From positions 1 through 11,261 of the forward strand of contig DHDO01000030.1 in assembly GCA_002399435.1 (NCBI GenBank): DNA of 11,261 bases, given 5' to 3'. Source of the DNA: Firmicutes bacterium UBA4874 (GTDB taxonomy: Bacteria > Bacillota > Clostridia > Caldicoprobacterales > DTU083). Position numbers and translations under genes: made by a program. A model generated the notes under the pieces. That model saw only the letters and a list, made by a program, of their open reading frames with translations. It had not been told where the DNA came from and made no database searches. Numbering within the stretch: the first letter of the stretch is position 1; the number at the start of each line of letters is the position of its first letter. Shown here piece by piece: positions 1-6,610 of this stretch.

Positions 1-16
1 TTGAAATCTTATTGGA

Positions 17-45
17 TTGCAGCAAAGGACATCCGGTGCTATAAT
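17..45 (+). promoter_or_regulatory. sigma-A-type promoter of the thiT transcript
   Basis: A TTGCAG -35 box (17-22) lies 17 nt upstream of a perfect TATAAT -10 box (40-45). The -10 box is preceded by TGC, giving an extended -10 element. The predicted transcription start near 51-53 is just upstream of the TPP riboswitch, which is where the promoter of a riboswitch-controlled leader should be. The assignment rests on consensus match and context only. Confidence 0.8.
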
Positions 46-57
46 AGATCAAAAGGC

Positions 58-146
58 ATATAGGACTGCTGGGGGAGCCATGGCTGAGAGGATTTCGATC
101 CACCCTTTGAACCTGTAGGTTAATACCTGCGTAGGGAAGCTGTTAT
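58..146 (+). promoter_or_regulatory. TPP riboswitch (THI element)
   Basis: The aptamer core is recognisable: a GGGGGAGCC strand, the invariant CTGAGA (84-89), the ACCC / AACCTG segment (about 103-115) and the GGTTAATACCTGCGTAGGGA block (118-136). The closing P1 helix can form between ACTGCT (65-70) and AGCTGT (138-143) with one mismatch. TPP aptamers bind thiamine pyrophosphate and switch off thiamine biosynthesis or uptake genes. Here an intrinsic terminator follows at 181-217 and the next gene is the thiamine transporter thiT, so transcriptional attenuation by TPP is the expected mechanism. A small hairpin (GTGTC 154-158 with GACAC 165-169) sits between aptamer and terminator and may belong to the expression platform. 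Confidence 0.95.
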
Positions 147-180
147 GCATACTGTGTCTGAACGGACACCTGAACCTGCA

Positions 181-217
181 AGGCAGAAAAAGCTTCTTTT
201 TCTGCCTTTTTATTTTT
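181..217 (+). terminator. Riboswitch-linked intrinsic terminator upstream of thiT
   Basis: A perfect 12-bp inverted repeat, AGGCAGAAAAAG (181-192) and CTTTTTCTGCCT (196-207), with a 3-nt loop is followed by a T-rich tract (208-217). It lies about 40 nt downstream of the TPP aptamer and more than 100 nt before the thiT start codon. It is therefore placed to stop transcription when TPP is bound. Formation of a competing antiterminator is inferred, not shown. Confidence 0.9.
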
Positions 218-322
218 ACGGTTTCCATCGTTTTTGGCTCTTGTTTTATGATCCTTTCTTTCAGGACCGTAATGTGATCTTTCCCGGTTTTATATGTACA
301 AATATATTGGGAGGAACTATTC

Positions 323-973
323 ATGCCAAAATCTTTATCCGACGTATTTGGAAAATTTGCGGAATTTACTCCAGGTACCACTATCATTCTTATTCTGCTC
401 GCCTTTGTGGGAATTGGCGGAGTCATTCTTCTGCGCAAAAGCAGGAATGTGCATTTTACCACCCACATGCTGGTCTATGCCAGTGCATGCATTGCCCTGT
501 CCTTTGTATTATCCTACATCCGGCTGTATCGTTTGCCGCAGGGCGGAAGCATCACTCCGGGCAGTATGCTGCCCATTATGATATTCGCCTATATCTTCGG
601 GCCGGTTCCCGGAGTGCTGGCCGGCATCGCCTATGGGTTTCTCCAGTATATCCAGGGCGGTTCCATCATACACTGGATCCAGTTTCTCATGGATTATCCC
701 GTTGCCTTCGGGCTCCTTGGGCTGGCCGGGCTGTACCGGAAGAACCTTGCCGTCTCCTGCATCATCGGGGTTTTCGGCAGATTTTTAATGCACTTCCTGA
801 CTGGTATTGTGTTTTTCTCCGAGTATGCCGGGGGACAGCCTGCCGTCCTGTATTCCCTTGGGTATAACGGCAGCTATCTGCTGGTGGAACTGATCATCTG
901 CATGGTTCTCGCTTCCCTTCCGCAGATTCGCAGCATGGTCCGCTCCCTTCAGAACGACTACCAGGGGAATTGA
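323..973 (+). CDS. thiT: ThiT, thiamine-specific S component of an ECF transporter
   Basis: This 216-residue hydrophobic protein is the membrane-embedded, thiamine-binding S subunit that works with the shared EcfA/A'/T energy-coupling module; none of those genes is in the window. The family signature is clear: IRL followed by LPQGGSITPGSMLPI (residues 66-85), then HWIQFLMDYP (117-126). The segment H157 to N182 resembles the substrate-contacting region of the Lactococcus protein (D124, H157, Y177 and N182 align with its acidic residue, His, Tyr and Asn; F165 replaces a Trp). Typical ThiT proteins are about 180-190 residues. The extra length here is an N-terminal stretch with a further predicted membrane helix (about 19-37). 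A GGGAGGA ribosome binding site (309-315) is well spaced from the ATG at 323. Upstream are a TPP riboswitch and terminator, which independently support a thiamine role. It is the only gene of the transcript visible here; gatB converges on it. Confidence 0.94.
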   Translation: MPKSLSDVFGKFAEFTPGTTIILILLAFVGIGGVILLRKSRNVHFTTHMLVYASACIALSFVLSYIRLYRLPQGGSITPGSMLPIMIFAYIFGPVPGVLAGIAYGFLQYIQGGSIIHWIQFLMDYPVAFGLLGLAGLYRKNLAVSCIIGVFGRFLMHFLTGIVFFSEYAGGQPAVLYSLGYNGSYLLVELIICMVLASLPQIRSMVRSLQNDYQGN

Positions 974-1063
974 AACCCAAAACGTGTAAAACTATGCAGG
1001 ACCGGAACAATCTACCAGCGAAGTCCCCGGCGATCTGCAGGCATAGATCCGGAAAGGCAGAAA
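974..1063. other. Convergent thiT/gatB intergenic spacer
   Basis: This 90-bp gap separates the stops of two convergent genes. It contains an imperfect inverted repeat (CTATGC near 990 and GCATAG near 1050) with a loop of several tens of bases. I see no compact GC-rich stem followed by a T-tract on either strand. The terminators of thiT and of the gatCAB operon are therefore not evident here. Confidence 0.5.
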
Positions 1064-2554
1064 TCAGGAAAGCAGCTCTTCCAGAAGGCTCCTGGCAAGA
1101 TTGGGATTGGCTTTGCCCCGGCTCGCCTTCATGACCTGTCCCATTAAAAACCCGATGGCTTTTGCGCTGCCCTTTTTATAATCCTGAACCGCATCCGCAT
1201 TCCGGGACAACACATCCCGTATTATTTTTTGCAGCTCCGCCGGACCGCTGATTTGGGAAAGACCCTTTTCCCGGATAATCTCTCCCGGCGTCTTCCGGGT
1301 TACAGCCATTTCCATAAGGACATCCTTCCCGGTATTCCGGCTGATCCGGCCTTCCCCGATCTTTTGAATCAGGTCTGCCAGGTAATGGCTTTTCACCGGA
1401 ATTTCCCCGTTTTCCGCATCCTTGCGGATCCGCGGCAGCTCATCCAGGATCCAGTGGGCTGCCTCCCTGGAATCAACACCAAAGCCAACGACTTCCTCAT
1501 AGTAATCCGCCAGAGCCTTTTCACCGGTCAGGAGTCCGGCCTCATAAGGGTTCAGACCATACTCCCGCAAAAACCGTTCCTTTTTCTGCTCCGGCAATTC
1601 CGGAATCCCGTTTCGAATCAGACACAGCAGGGAACGGTCAAGAAAAACAGGAGGAAGATCCGGATCCGGGAAATATCGATAATCCTGATTCCCTTCCTTG
1701 GTACGCATGGACACCGTCCGGCCCCTGCCGTTGTCCCAGCGTCTGGTTTCCGGAAGGATGCTGTCCGGGCCCCCGGAGCAGTACTGTTCCCTCTGCCGTT
1801 CCGCTTCTGCGGCAAGGGCCCTTTGAATCTCCCGAAAAGAGTTCAGATTCTTGATTTCCACCTTCGTGCCGAAATCCGTCTTTCCCATTTCCCTTACAGA
1901 AAGATTGACATCACAGCGCAGGGACCCCTGCTCCATTCTGCAGTCCGATACTTCCGTATATTCCAGGATGGATTTCAGCGCTTTCAGAAAGGCAGCCGCC
2001 TCTTCCGGAGAACGCATATCCGGCTCGGTCACGATTTCAATCAGAGGCACCCCCGCCCGGTTATAGTCCAGAAGGGTCACCGGCTCACCTTCCGGATGAA
2101 TCAGCTTGCCCGCGTCCTCCTCGAGATGAATCCGGGAGATACCGATCCGATGGATCCGGCGCTTCCCGTTCGGCCTGTCCTGCCCGGTTTCGATATCCAG
2201 ATATCCGGACTCACAGAGCGGCAGGTCATACTGGGTGATCTGGTAAGCCTTTGGGAGATCCGGATAAAAGTAATTCTTCCGGTCGAATCGGCTGACCCGG
2301 TTGACAGAGCAGTGCAGGGCGATCCCTGCCCGGGCTGCCAGCCGCACCGCCTCCTCATTCAGCACCGGCAGGGTGCCCGGCAGTCCCATGCAGACCGGAC
2401 AGGTATTTTCATTGGGCCGGCTGCCAAACCGGGTGGAGCAGGAGCAGAAGATTTTGGACTTTGTATTCAGTTCTGCATGGATTTCCAGGCCAATGACTGT
2501 TTCAAACAAATGATTCCCATCGGCCGCATGGGATCCCTTCATTTTTTGCTTCAA
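1064..2554 (-). CDS. gatB: Aspartyl/glutamyl-tRNA amidotransferase subunit B
   Basis: GatB is the kinase/tRNA-binding subunit of GatCAB. It phosphorylates the side chain of Glu or Asp misacylated on tRNA(Gln) or tRNA(Asn), after which ammonia from GatA converts it to the amide. The protein (496 residues from the TTG start) shows IGLEIHAELNTKSKIFC (21-37), a Cys cluster typical of the bacterial zinc site (C37, C39, C52, C55) and FDRKNYFYPDLPKAYQITQ (90-108). It also has YNRAGVPLIEIVTEPD, GTKVEIKNLNSF and the C-terminal helical tail ending FLMGQVMKASRGKANPNLA. The start is TTG at 2554, overlapping the gatA stop as TTGA. A GGGGAGGG ribosome binding site lies 8 nt upstream of it, whereas the ATG four codons later would be about 20 nt away. 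It is the last gene of gatC-gatA-gatB and is very likely translationally coupled to gatA. Confidence 0.97.
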   Translation of the reverse strand: MKQKMKGSHAADGNHLFETVIGLEIHAELNTKSKIFCSCSTRFGSRPNENTCPVCMGLPGTLPVLNEEAVRLAARAGIALHCSVNRVSRFDRKNYFYPDLPKAYQITQYDLPLCESGYLDIETGQDRPNGKRRIHRIGISRIHLEEDAGKLIHPEGEPVTLLDYNRAGVPLIEIVTEPDMRSPEEAAAFLKALKSILEYTEVSDCRMEQGSLRCDVNLSVREMGKTDFGTKVEIKNLNSFREIQRALAAEAERQREQYCSGGPDSILPETRRWDNGRGRTVSMRTKEGNQDYRYFPDPDLPPVFLDRSLLCLIRNGIPELPEQKKERFLREYGLNPYEAGLLTGEKALADYYEEVVGFGVDSREAAHWILDELPRIRKDAENGEIPVKSHYLADLIQKIGEGRISRNTGKDVLMEMAVTRKTPGEIIREKGLSQISGPAELQKIIRDVLSRNADAVQDYKKGSAKAIGFLMGQVMKASRGKANPNLARSLLEELLS

Positions 2555-4068
2555 TACTGTTTCCCTCCCCGCGTTAAGATGTTGTCCACTATTTTCCCTA
2601 CCGGCGGCATATCCGGCGGCGTGTTCCTGCCGGAGGGTCCGAACTCCCTTTCCAGAAGACTTGCCGCGGAGAACAGCTTGTTTTCCTCAAAATGATTGGC
2701 AGCCAGCTGCACGCCGATGGGCAGGCCGGACCGGCTGAACCCGCAGGGAAGGGACAGAGCCGGGACCCCGGCAATACTCATGGACACAGTATGAATATCC
2801 GCCAGGTACATTTCCAGCGGATCGCTGTGCTGTTTCCCGATATCAAAGGGAAGCGTCGGTGTGGTGGGCAAAAGGAGAAGATCATATTCCTGAAAGGCTT
2901 TCCGAAAGGCCGCCCGGATTTTGTCCCGCAGACGCATCGCCCTTTTATAGTAGCCCTTCTCATACCCGGAGGACAAAACACAGGTCCCCAGCAGAATCCT
3001 TCTCTTGGTTTCCCAGCCAAAACCCTCCGATCGGGTATGGACTATCATCTCCTCCAGATTATTGTAATCCTTTGCCCGGATGCCGTACCGGATCCCGTCG
3101 TACCGTGCCAGATTCGAGCTTGCTTCCGCCGAGGAAAGGATATAATAGACGTTCATTCCCATATCCCACACCGGCAGGGAGATTTCCCGGATCGTTGCCC
3201 CCATCTTTTCAAAAAGTCGGCCGCACTCCCGGACGGATTCCTCAATTTCCGGATGAAGCCCATGCCGGAAACATTCCCGTGGCAGGCCAATCTTCCAGCC
3301 CCGTATGCCCTGATCCGGCAGACAGGACGGGAAAGAAGGCATCCCGGCCGCATCCGGCTGCATGCTGGTGGAGTCGTTGGGATCCTGGCCCCGCAGTACC
3401 TGAAACGCCAGGGCGCAGTCTTTTACATTGCCGGCAATGGGCCCGATCTGATCCAGGGAAGACGCAAAAGCCACCAGCCCATATCGGGAAACACTGCCAT
3501 AGGTCGGCTTCAGTCCCACCACGCCGCAGAAGGCCGACGGCTGACGAATGGATCCACCCGTATCGGAGCCGATGGCCAGCGGCGCAAATCCGGCAGCCAC
3601 GGCTGCGGCCGAGCCCCCGGAGGAACCCCCCGGTACTTTTGTAATATCCCATGGGTTCCGGGTCGTTTGAAAAGCGGAGGTTTCCGTGGAGGATCCCATG
3701 GCGAATTCATCCAGATTGGCTTTCCCGATCAGGATGGCGTCCGCTTCCTTCAGCTTTTTTACTACCGTTGCATCATAAGGGGGAATAAAATCCTCCAGCA
3801 CTCTGGAAGCACAGGTGGTCCGGATTCCTCTGGTACAGATGTTATCCTTAACGGCAACGGGAATGCCCGCCAAAGGTCCGGTCTCTTCCCCTCTGCTCCT
3901 CTTTTCGTCCAGTTCCGCTGCCTTCTGAAGTGCTGAATCGTCACATACCGTCAGGAAGGCGCCGATTGTTCCGTCCAGTTTCCTGATCCGCTCCAGATAT
4001 TCTGTGACAATCTCCCGCACGGAAAAACGTTTGTCACGGTATCCTTTTTGAATCTCATCAATTGTCAT
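2551..4068 (-). CDS. gatA: Aspartyl/glutamyl-tRNA amidotransferase subunit A (amidase)
   Basis: GatA hydrolyses glutamine and channels the ammonia to GatB for transamidation of Glu-tRNA(Gln)/Asp-tRNA(Asn). The 505-residue length is close to the family norm of about 485. The amidase-signature catalytic triad is intact: K74 in AVKDN, the cis-serine S149 in PGGSSGGS and the nucleophile S173 in [12 protein letters not shown]. The [13 protein letters not shown] and [14 protein letters not shown] blocks are also typical. The ATG at 4068 overlaps the gatC stop as ATGA, and an AGGAG ribosome binding site lies a few bases upstream. At the other end its TGA overlaps the TTG of gatB, so the three subunits are packed as one coupled operon. 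Long open frames on the opposite strand here are shadows of this GC-rich gene. Confidence 0.98.
   Translation of the reverse strand: MTIDEIQKGYRDKRFSVREIVTEYLERIRKLDGTIGAFLTVCDDSALQKAAELDEKRSRGEETGPLAGIPVAVKDNICTRGIRTTCASRVLEDFIPPYDATVVKKLKEADAILIGKANLDEFAMGSSTETSAFQTTRNPWDITKVPGGSSGGSAAAVAAGFAPLAIGSDTGGSIRQPSAFCGVVGLKPTYGSVSRYGLVAFASSLDQIGPIAGNVKDCALAFQVLRGQDPNDSTSMQPDAAGMPSFPSCLPDQGIRGWKIGLPRECFRHGLHPEIEESVRECGRLFEKMGATIREISLPVWDMGMNVYYILSSAEASSNLARYDGIRYGIRAKDYNNLEEMIVHTRSEGFGWETKRRILLGTCVLSSGYEKGYYKRAMRLRDKIRAAFRKAFQEYDLLLLPTTPTLPFDIGKQHSDPLEMYLADIHTVSMSIAGVPALSLPCGFSRSGLPIGVQLAANHFEENKLFSAASLLEREFGPSGRNTPPDMPPVGKIVDNILTRGGKQY
2563..2570 (-). promoter_or_regulatory. Ribosome binding site fixing a TTG start for gatB
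   Basis: On the - strand GGGGAGGG occurs within the end of gatA, leaving 8 nt before the TTG at 2554-2552. This spacing favours TTG over the downstream ATG at 2542. Confidence 0.75.
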
Positions 4069-4361
4069 TTTTTCTCCTGTTCCAGAACCTTCGGTACGAT
4101 AAGGAACCCATCCCGCATCGGTTTGGTATTTTGGAAAAGCTCCTGCCGGCTGCCAAAGGGTTTCACTTCGTCTTTGCGAAGGACTGACTCCCAGGCGGGC
4201 TCCGGTTTTTCATCCATCATCTTTGAATATGCCCCGCTGATGTTCTCAAAATGATCGAATATTTTCTGAAATTCTTCTGCAAGCCGTGTTGTTTCCTCCC
4301 CGGAAAACTCCAGTTTCGCCAGCCCTGCAAGATATCGAATGGTATTTTCATCCACTTTCAT
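4065..4361 (-). CDS. gatC: Aspartyl/glutamyl-tRNA amidotransferase subunit C
   Basis: GatC is the small helical subunit that wraps around GatA and GatB and stabilises the complex. From the ATG at 4361 the product is 98 residues, the usual size. It shows the N-terminal helix motif IRYLAGLAKLEFSGEE, the LRKDEVKPFGSRQELFQN segment and the C-terminal GFLIVPKVLE. An in-frame ATG at 4421 would add 20 non-conserved residues. I prefer 4361 because an AAGGAG site (4370-4375) lies 8 nt upstream, the family alignment begins there, and the probable transcription start (about 4423) leaves no room for the longer form. It is the first gene of the operon, overlapping gatA by 4 nt. Confidence 0.95.
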   Translation of the reverse strand: MKVDENTIRYLAGLAKLEFSGEETTRLAEEFQKIFDHFENISGAYSKMMDEKPEPAWESVLRKDEVKPFGSRQELFQNTKPMRDGFLIVPKVLEQEKK

Positions 4362-4429
4362 AAAAATGTCTCCTTCTTCCTTCCCATCCCTGGTATTTGC
4401 CAAAAAACTTTTCCCATCCATCCTTTCTC

Positions 4430-4458
4430 ATGTTAATACACCTGGATCGTTTTTTCAA
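4430..4458 (-). promoter_or_regulatory. Candidate promoter of the gatCAB operon
   Basis: Read on the - strand, TTGAAA (4458-4453) is followed after 17 nt by TAACAT (4435-4430), which is 5/6 and 4/6 to consensus. Transcription would begin near 4423, about 60 nt before gatC. It sits directly after a - strand terminator, which would insulate the operon from upstream reading. Confidence 0.5.
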
Positions 4459-4459
4459 T

Positions 4460-4494
4460 AAAAAAAGAGCCCGTCTTCCTGCCTTTTCGGGCTC
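4460..4494 (-). terminator. Intrinsic terminator downstream of the inverted lipoprotein remnant
   Basis: On the - strand GAGCCCG (4494-4488), a 14-nt loop and CGGGCTC (4473-4467) are followed by a run of seven T on that strand (4466-4460). It lies about 20 nt after the stop codon of the inverted lipoprotein remnant, so it was probably the terminator of that gene. It now separates the remnant from gatCAB. Confidence 0.85.
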
Positions 4495-4692
4495 CTTTGC
4501 TCTTTTGAAATCCTACCTGTTCTCTGCTTGTTTAATTAATTTTATATTTTTAACCTCGTAGTCATTTAAGCTTTTACCTGGAACAGTATCCTGATCATCC
4601 GGGTCAGTATACCAGGTCTTCTTATAAAAGTAACTGGCATATCGGGGATTGTTGAATGAATGCTGATGCCTGGCATAGATTTCATTTCGCGC
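4495..4692 (-). repeat. Left arm of a 198-bp inverted repeat bounding the array
   Basis: This segment, read on the - strand, aligns without gaps to 8875-9072 on the + strand. I count 31 mismatches in 198 positions (about 84% identity). The match includes the last 60 codons of the lipoprotein gene and about 18 nt beyond the stop, ending at a shared AGAGCAAAG, after which the two terminators differ. Confidence 0.9.
4513..4692 (-). pseudogene. Truncated fourth copy of the YARHG lipoprotein (C-terminal fragment)
   Basis: Translating the - strand upstream of the TAG at 4515-4513 gives about 60 residues closely matching the C-terminus of the three intact lipoproteins downstream: ARNEIYARHQHSFNNPRYAS, then YFYKKTWYTDPDDQD, ending LNDYEVKNIKLIKQAENR. 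No start, signal peptide or central domain is attached. Upstream of 4692 the similarity becomes faint. In the same frame one can read HILPGYF, an in-frame TAG at 4728-4726, then FPAIYLSVSIL, recalling the YILPDSSSRYLTEKDL segment of the intact copies with some ten residues missing. This suggests decay as well as deletion and could extend the remnant to about 4749. Its C-terminal variant (NNPR, YTDP) is most like copy 2. It is unlikely to make a functional product. Confidence 0.9.
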
Positions 4693-4964
4693 AAGAATGC
4701 TAACTGATAAGTAAATCGCTGGAAACTAAAAGTATCCAGGCAATATGTGAACAGAATAAAGAATAAATACTTAACCGACTTTTTCAGAAATAGAATAAAC
4801 TATTTATAAATAGAAAAATAAAGATCAGATAACCTGAAACAGGAAGAGATAGTCGAGCCATGAGGAAGACGTCTGTAGAAGCCCAGAGAGCCATTATGAA
4901 TAAATAAAATTATTGTGCCAAAAAAACATGGAAAATAATAGGAACATATTTCCATAACCAGGCA

Positions 4965-4993
4965 TTGACATCCACAGGCCTTTGTGATTGAAT
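4965..4993 (+). promoter_or_regulatory. Candidate promoter for the lipoprotein array
   Basis: A perfect TTGACA (4965-4970) is followed 17 nt later by TTGAAT (4988-4993) with a TG one base upstream of the -10 (extended -10). Transcription would start near 5000, leaving a leader of about 350 nt before copy 1. Promoter-like matches are common in AT-rich DNA, so this is tentative. Confidence 0.4.
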
Positions 4994-5039
4994 AGGAATG
5001 GAAATAAATAACAACAAGGCAGCACACGGAATACTATAT

Positions 5040-5068
5040 AATATATTCAAAGTGTCTAAGACTTTCAA
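5040..5068 (-). promoter_or_regulatory. Candidate promoter reading towards the inverted remnant
   Basis: On the - strand TTGAAA (5068-5063), a 17-nt spacer and TATATT (5045-5040) each match consensus 5/6. A transcript from here would run to the terminator at 4494-4460, about 570 nt, through the remnant. It could be the relic promoter of a lost gene or chance in AT-rich sequence. Confidence 0.3.
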
Positions 5069-5350
5069 CGATTTAGATTAAAGAGATGGGAGTTGATTGG
5101 CAATGTTGTAACGTGGAAAAGCGAAGGACTGCCCCCTTTTGTAATAACTCAAATCAAAAATCGCATCTGTAAGGGTACAATCAATAGATCTTTGAAGTTT
5201 CTGGAATTTGCGGATCGAGAAGATCCGGAGAATATTATCCACTTCCGCTGACAGAGTGAATTTACAGCTTTTTTAGAAGAAAAGCACAGGAAGAAAAGCT
5301 GAAGTGTTTGAGAAATAGTTTTTGATGGGATTGAAAGGAGATATCGCGTT

Positions 5351-6451
5351 ATGAGTACGAGGATAAAGTGGTTCATCGTTTTCATTTTGTCCCTTACACT
5401 GGTAGGATGTAATCATCCCAAAAAAGCGGGGACGAAGGAAAACGGCAAGAGCAATGCAGGGAAAAGCGAAGTCCAGGTTCCAAATGTGAGCACATCACCG
5501 GATGCCAATTTGGTTGATGCCAATCAGAGGCAGGCGGATCAGGATCCTAAAACACAGGACAATCAGGACCATGCAGGGGCAGATAAGTCACAGGACGATC
5601 AAAAGAGTGCTGATGCAACGCGGAATGATCAGAAAACTGCTGATGCAACACAGACCGATCAAGAGACTGCCAAAAAGTCAGAAAACGATCAAATCAGCAA
5701 CAAGAAGTCTGTCAGCCCAAAGAAAACGACTGGCAGTGCCAAAGTTGTTCCTAAAAAGCCAGATGTTCCTGCCCATGCAGAAAAAGAGTCCAATAAAGTG
5801 AATCTATCTTATTATGAGAATTTTTGTTATGATGGAGACTATATGGGAGATCCATGTTTTGTTAATTTTGATTCCGTAGCAGGTGATCAAATCTATTTTC
5901 ACCTTAATTTGATGAAATATATTGGAGGACATGGAAAAGAAGATATTAGTGAAAAATGTCTGGGTACGCTGCATGGTGACAAAGTTGATTTTGAATTTGT
6001 AGGTACAGGAGGTCCAGATGATGTCAATTATGACGACCGCTCCAGGGATAAAGGAGGAGGCACCCTTAGGTTTGATGGAGATGATGTTCTTGTAAAAATA
6101 ATCGTTGAGAAAAAAGGCTCAAATGTATGCCATACCGTGTATCCAGAGTACAGGGTGAACCGTGTGGAGTTTAGAGGACATACTGATGATTCCTACATTC
6201 TGCCGGACAGCAGCAGCCGATATTTAACAGAGAAGGATCTGGAAGGAATCTCAAAGCAGGATCTGCACTATGCGCGCAATGAAATCTATGCCAGACATCA
6301 ACATCGCTTCGACAATCCTCAATATGCCAGTTACTTTTATAAGAAAACCTGGTATGCTTACCCGGAGGATCATGATATCCTTCCACAAGGACATTTAAAT
6401 GACTACGAGATTAAAAATATAAAGCTGATTATAAAAGCAGAGAACAGGTAG
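5351..6451 (+). CDS. YARHG-domain lipoprotein, copy 1
   Basis: This 366-residue protein is predicted to be exported and lipid-anchored: a short basic N-terminus, a hydrophobic core and the lipobox LVGC with C20 as the lipidated cysteine. Residues 21 to about 148 form a hydrophilic, low-complexity linker rich in D, Q, K, T, A and N, with three recognisable 10-residue units of the type ATQTDQKTAD. Residues 149-281 form a beta-rich central domain of unknown family with four Cys and the block RSRDKGGGTLRFDGDD. Residues 282-366 match the YARHG domain: the RNEIYARH motif, then YASYFYKKTWY and LNDYEIKNIKLI. YARHG domains are typical of secreted or cell-surface proteins, but no biochemical role is established that I can rely on. 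The start has an AAAGGAG site 10 nt upstream. It is the first of three tandem paralogues; its GC content is lower than that of gatCAB or the flagellar genes. Confidence 0.9.
   Translation: MSTRIKWFIVFILSLTLVGCNHPKKAGTKENGKSNAGKSEVQVPNVSTSPDANLVDANQRQADQDPKTQDNQDHAGADKSQDDQKSADATRNDQKTADATQTDQETAKKSENDQISNKKSVSPKKTTGSAKVVPKKPDVPAHAEKESNKVNLSYYENFCYDGDYMGDPCFVNFDSVAGDQIYFHLNLMKYIGGHGKEDISEKCLGTLHGDKVDFEFVGTGGPDDVNYDDRSRDKGGGTLRFDGDDVLVKIIVEKKGSNVCHTVYPEYRVNRVEFRGHTDDSYILPDSSSRYLTEKDLEGISKQDLHYARNEIYARHQHRFDNPQYASYFYKKTWYAYPEDHDILPQGHLNDYEIKNIKLIIKAENR
5585..5674 (+). repeat. 30-bp coding repeats in the linker of copy 1 (about 3 units)
   Basis: Three adjacent 30-bp units begin at 5585, 5615 and 5645. 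Each encodes a variant of the decapeptide ATQTDQKxAD or a related sequence. They are more diverged than those of copies 2 and 3. A related unit (KSENDQISNK, 5675-5704) follows. Confidence 0.8.
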
Positions 6452-6610
6452 GATTTCCAGGAAGATCATCCATGGTAGGCTGGACACTTATTTTTGACCT
6501 GCTTATTCTTTTGATGGGTTCAATCGCAAGCTTTTTCAGAAGAAAAGCTGAAGTATCTGAGAAAAAGTTTCTGATGGGACTGAGGTGGGATTGAAAGGAG
6601 ATAACGCATT
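6452..6610 (+). promoter_or_regulatory. Intergenic spacer between copies 1 and 2 with candidate promoter
   Basis: This spacer is nearly the same as that before copy 3. TGGACA (6481-6486), 17 nt and TATTCT (6504-6509) form a moderate promoter match that is conserved in both spacers. A weak hairpin, AGCTTTT (6529-6535) with AAAAGCT (6543-6549), follows without a T-tract. The last 80 nt or so, including the GAAAGGAG ribosome binding site, are also shared with the region before copy 1. I see no terminator, so read-through from copy 1 is possible. Confidence 0.4.

Larger units (their letters stand above)
4700..5270. other. AT-rich segment without a convincing gene
   Basis: This stretch is much richer in A and T than the flanking operons. 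Stop codons are frequent in most frames and no reading frame has both a ribosome binding site and family resemblance. It contains the decayed edge of the lipoprotein remnant (to about 4749), two promoter-like sequences pointing towards each other (4965-4993 + and 5040-5068 -) and a GGATC/GATCC-type hairpin (5211-5227). A 65-codon open stretch (5060-5256, + strand) reads plausibly but has no start or relatives I recognise. It may be debris of an insertion or recombination event. Confidence 0.5.

Noticed and set aside
145..867. A 240-codon + strand frame starting in the riboswitch leader
   Set aside because: It begins before the terminator and overlaps thiT in another frame. ThiT has the ribosome binding site and the family motifs.
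1229..3936. Long + strand open frames (488 and 414 codons) opposite gatB and gatA
   Set aside because: The - strand frames encode unmistakable GatB and GatA with catalytic motifs. The opposite frames are compositional shadows of GC-rich genes.
4800..5027. A 75-codon Cys-rich - strand frame with GTG start
   Set aside because: It has no ribosome binding site, would begin only a few bases after the candidate promoter's start, and resembles no family I know. It may still be transcribed as part of the remnant transcript.
5060..5256. A 65-codon + strand open stretch (reads WELIGNVVTWKSEGLPPFV in part)
   Set aside because: No suitable start or ribosome binding site is present and an open stretch of this length can arise by chance. 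No family was recognised.
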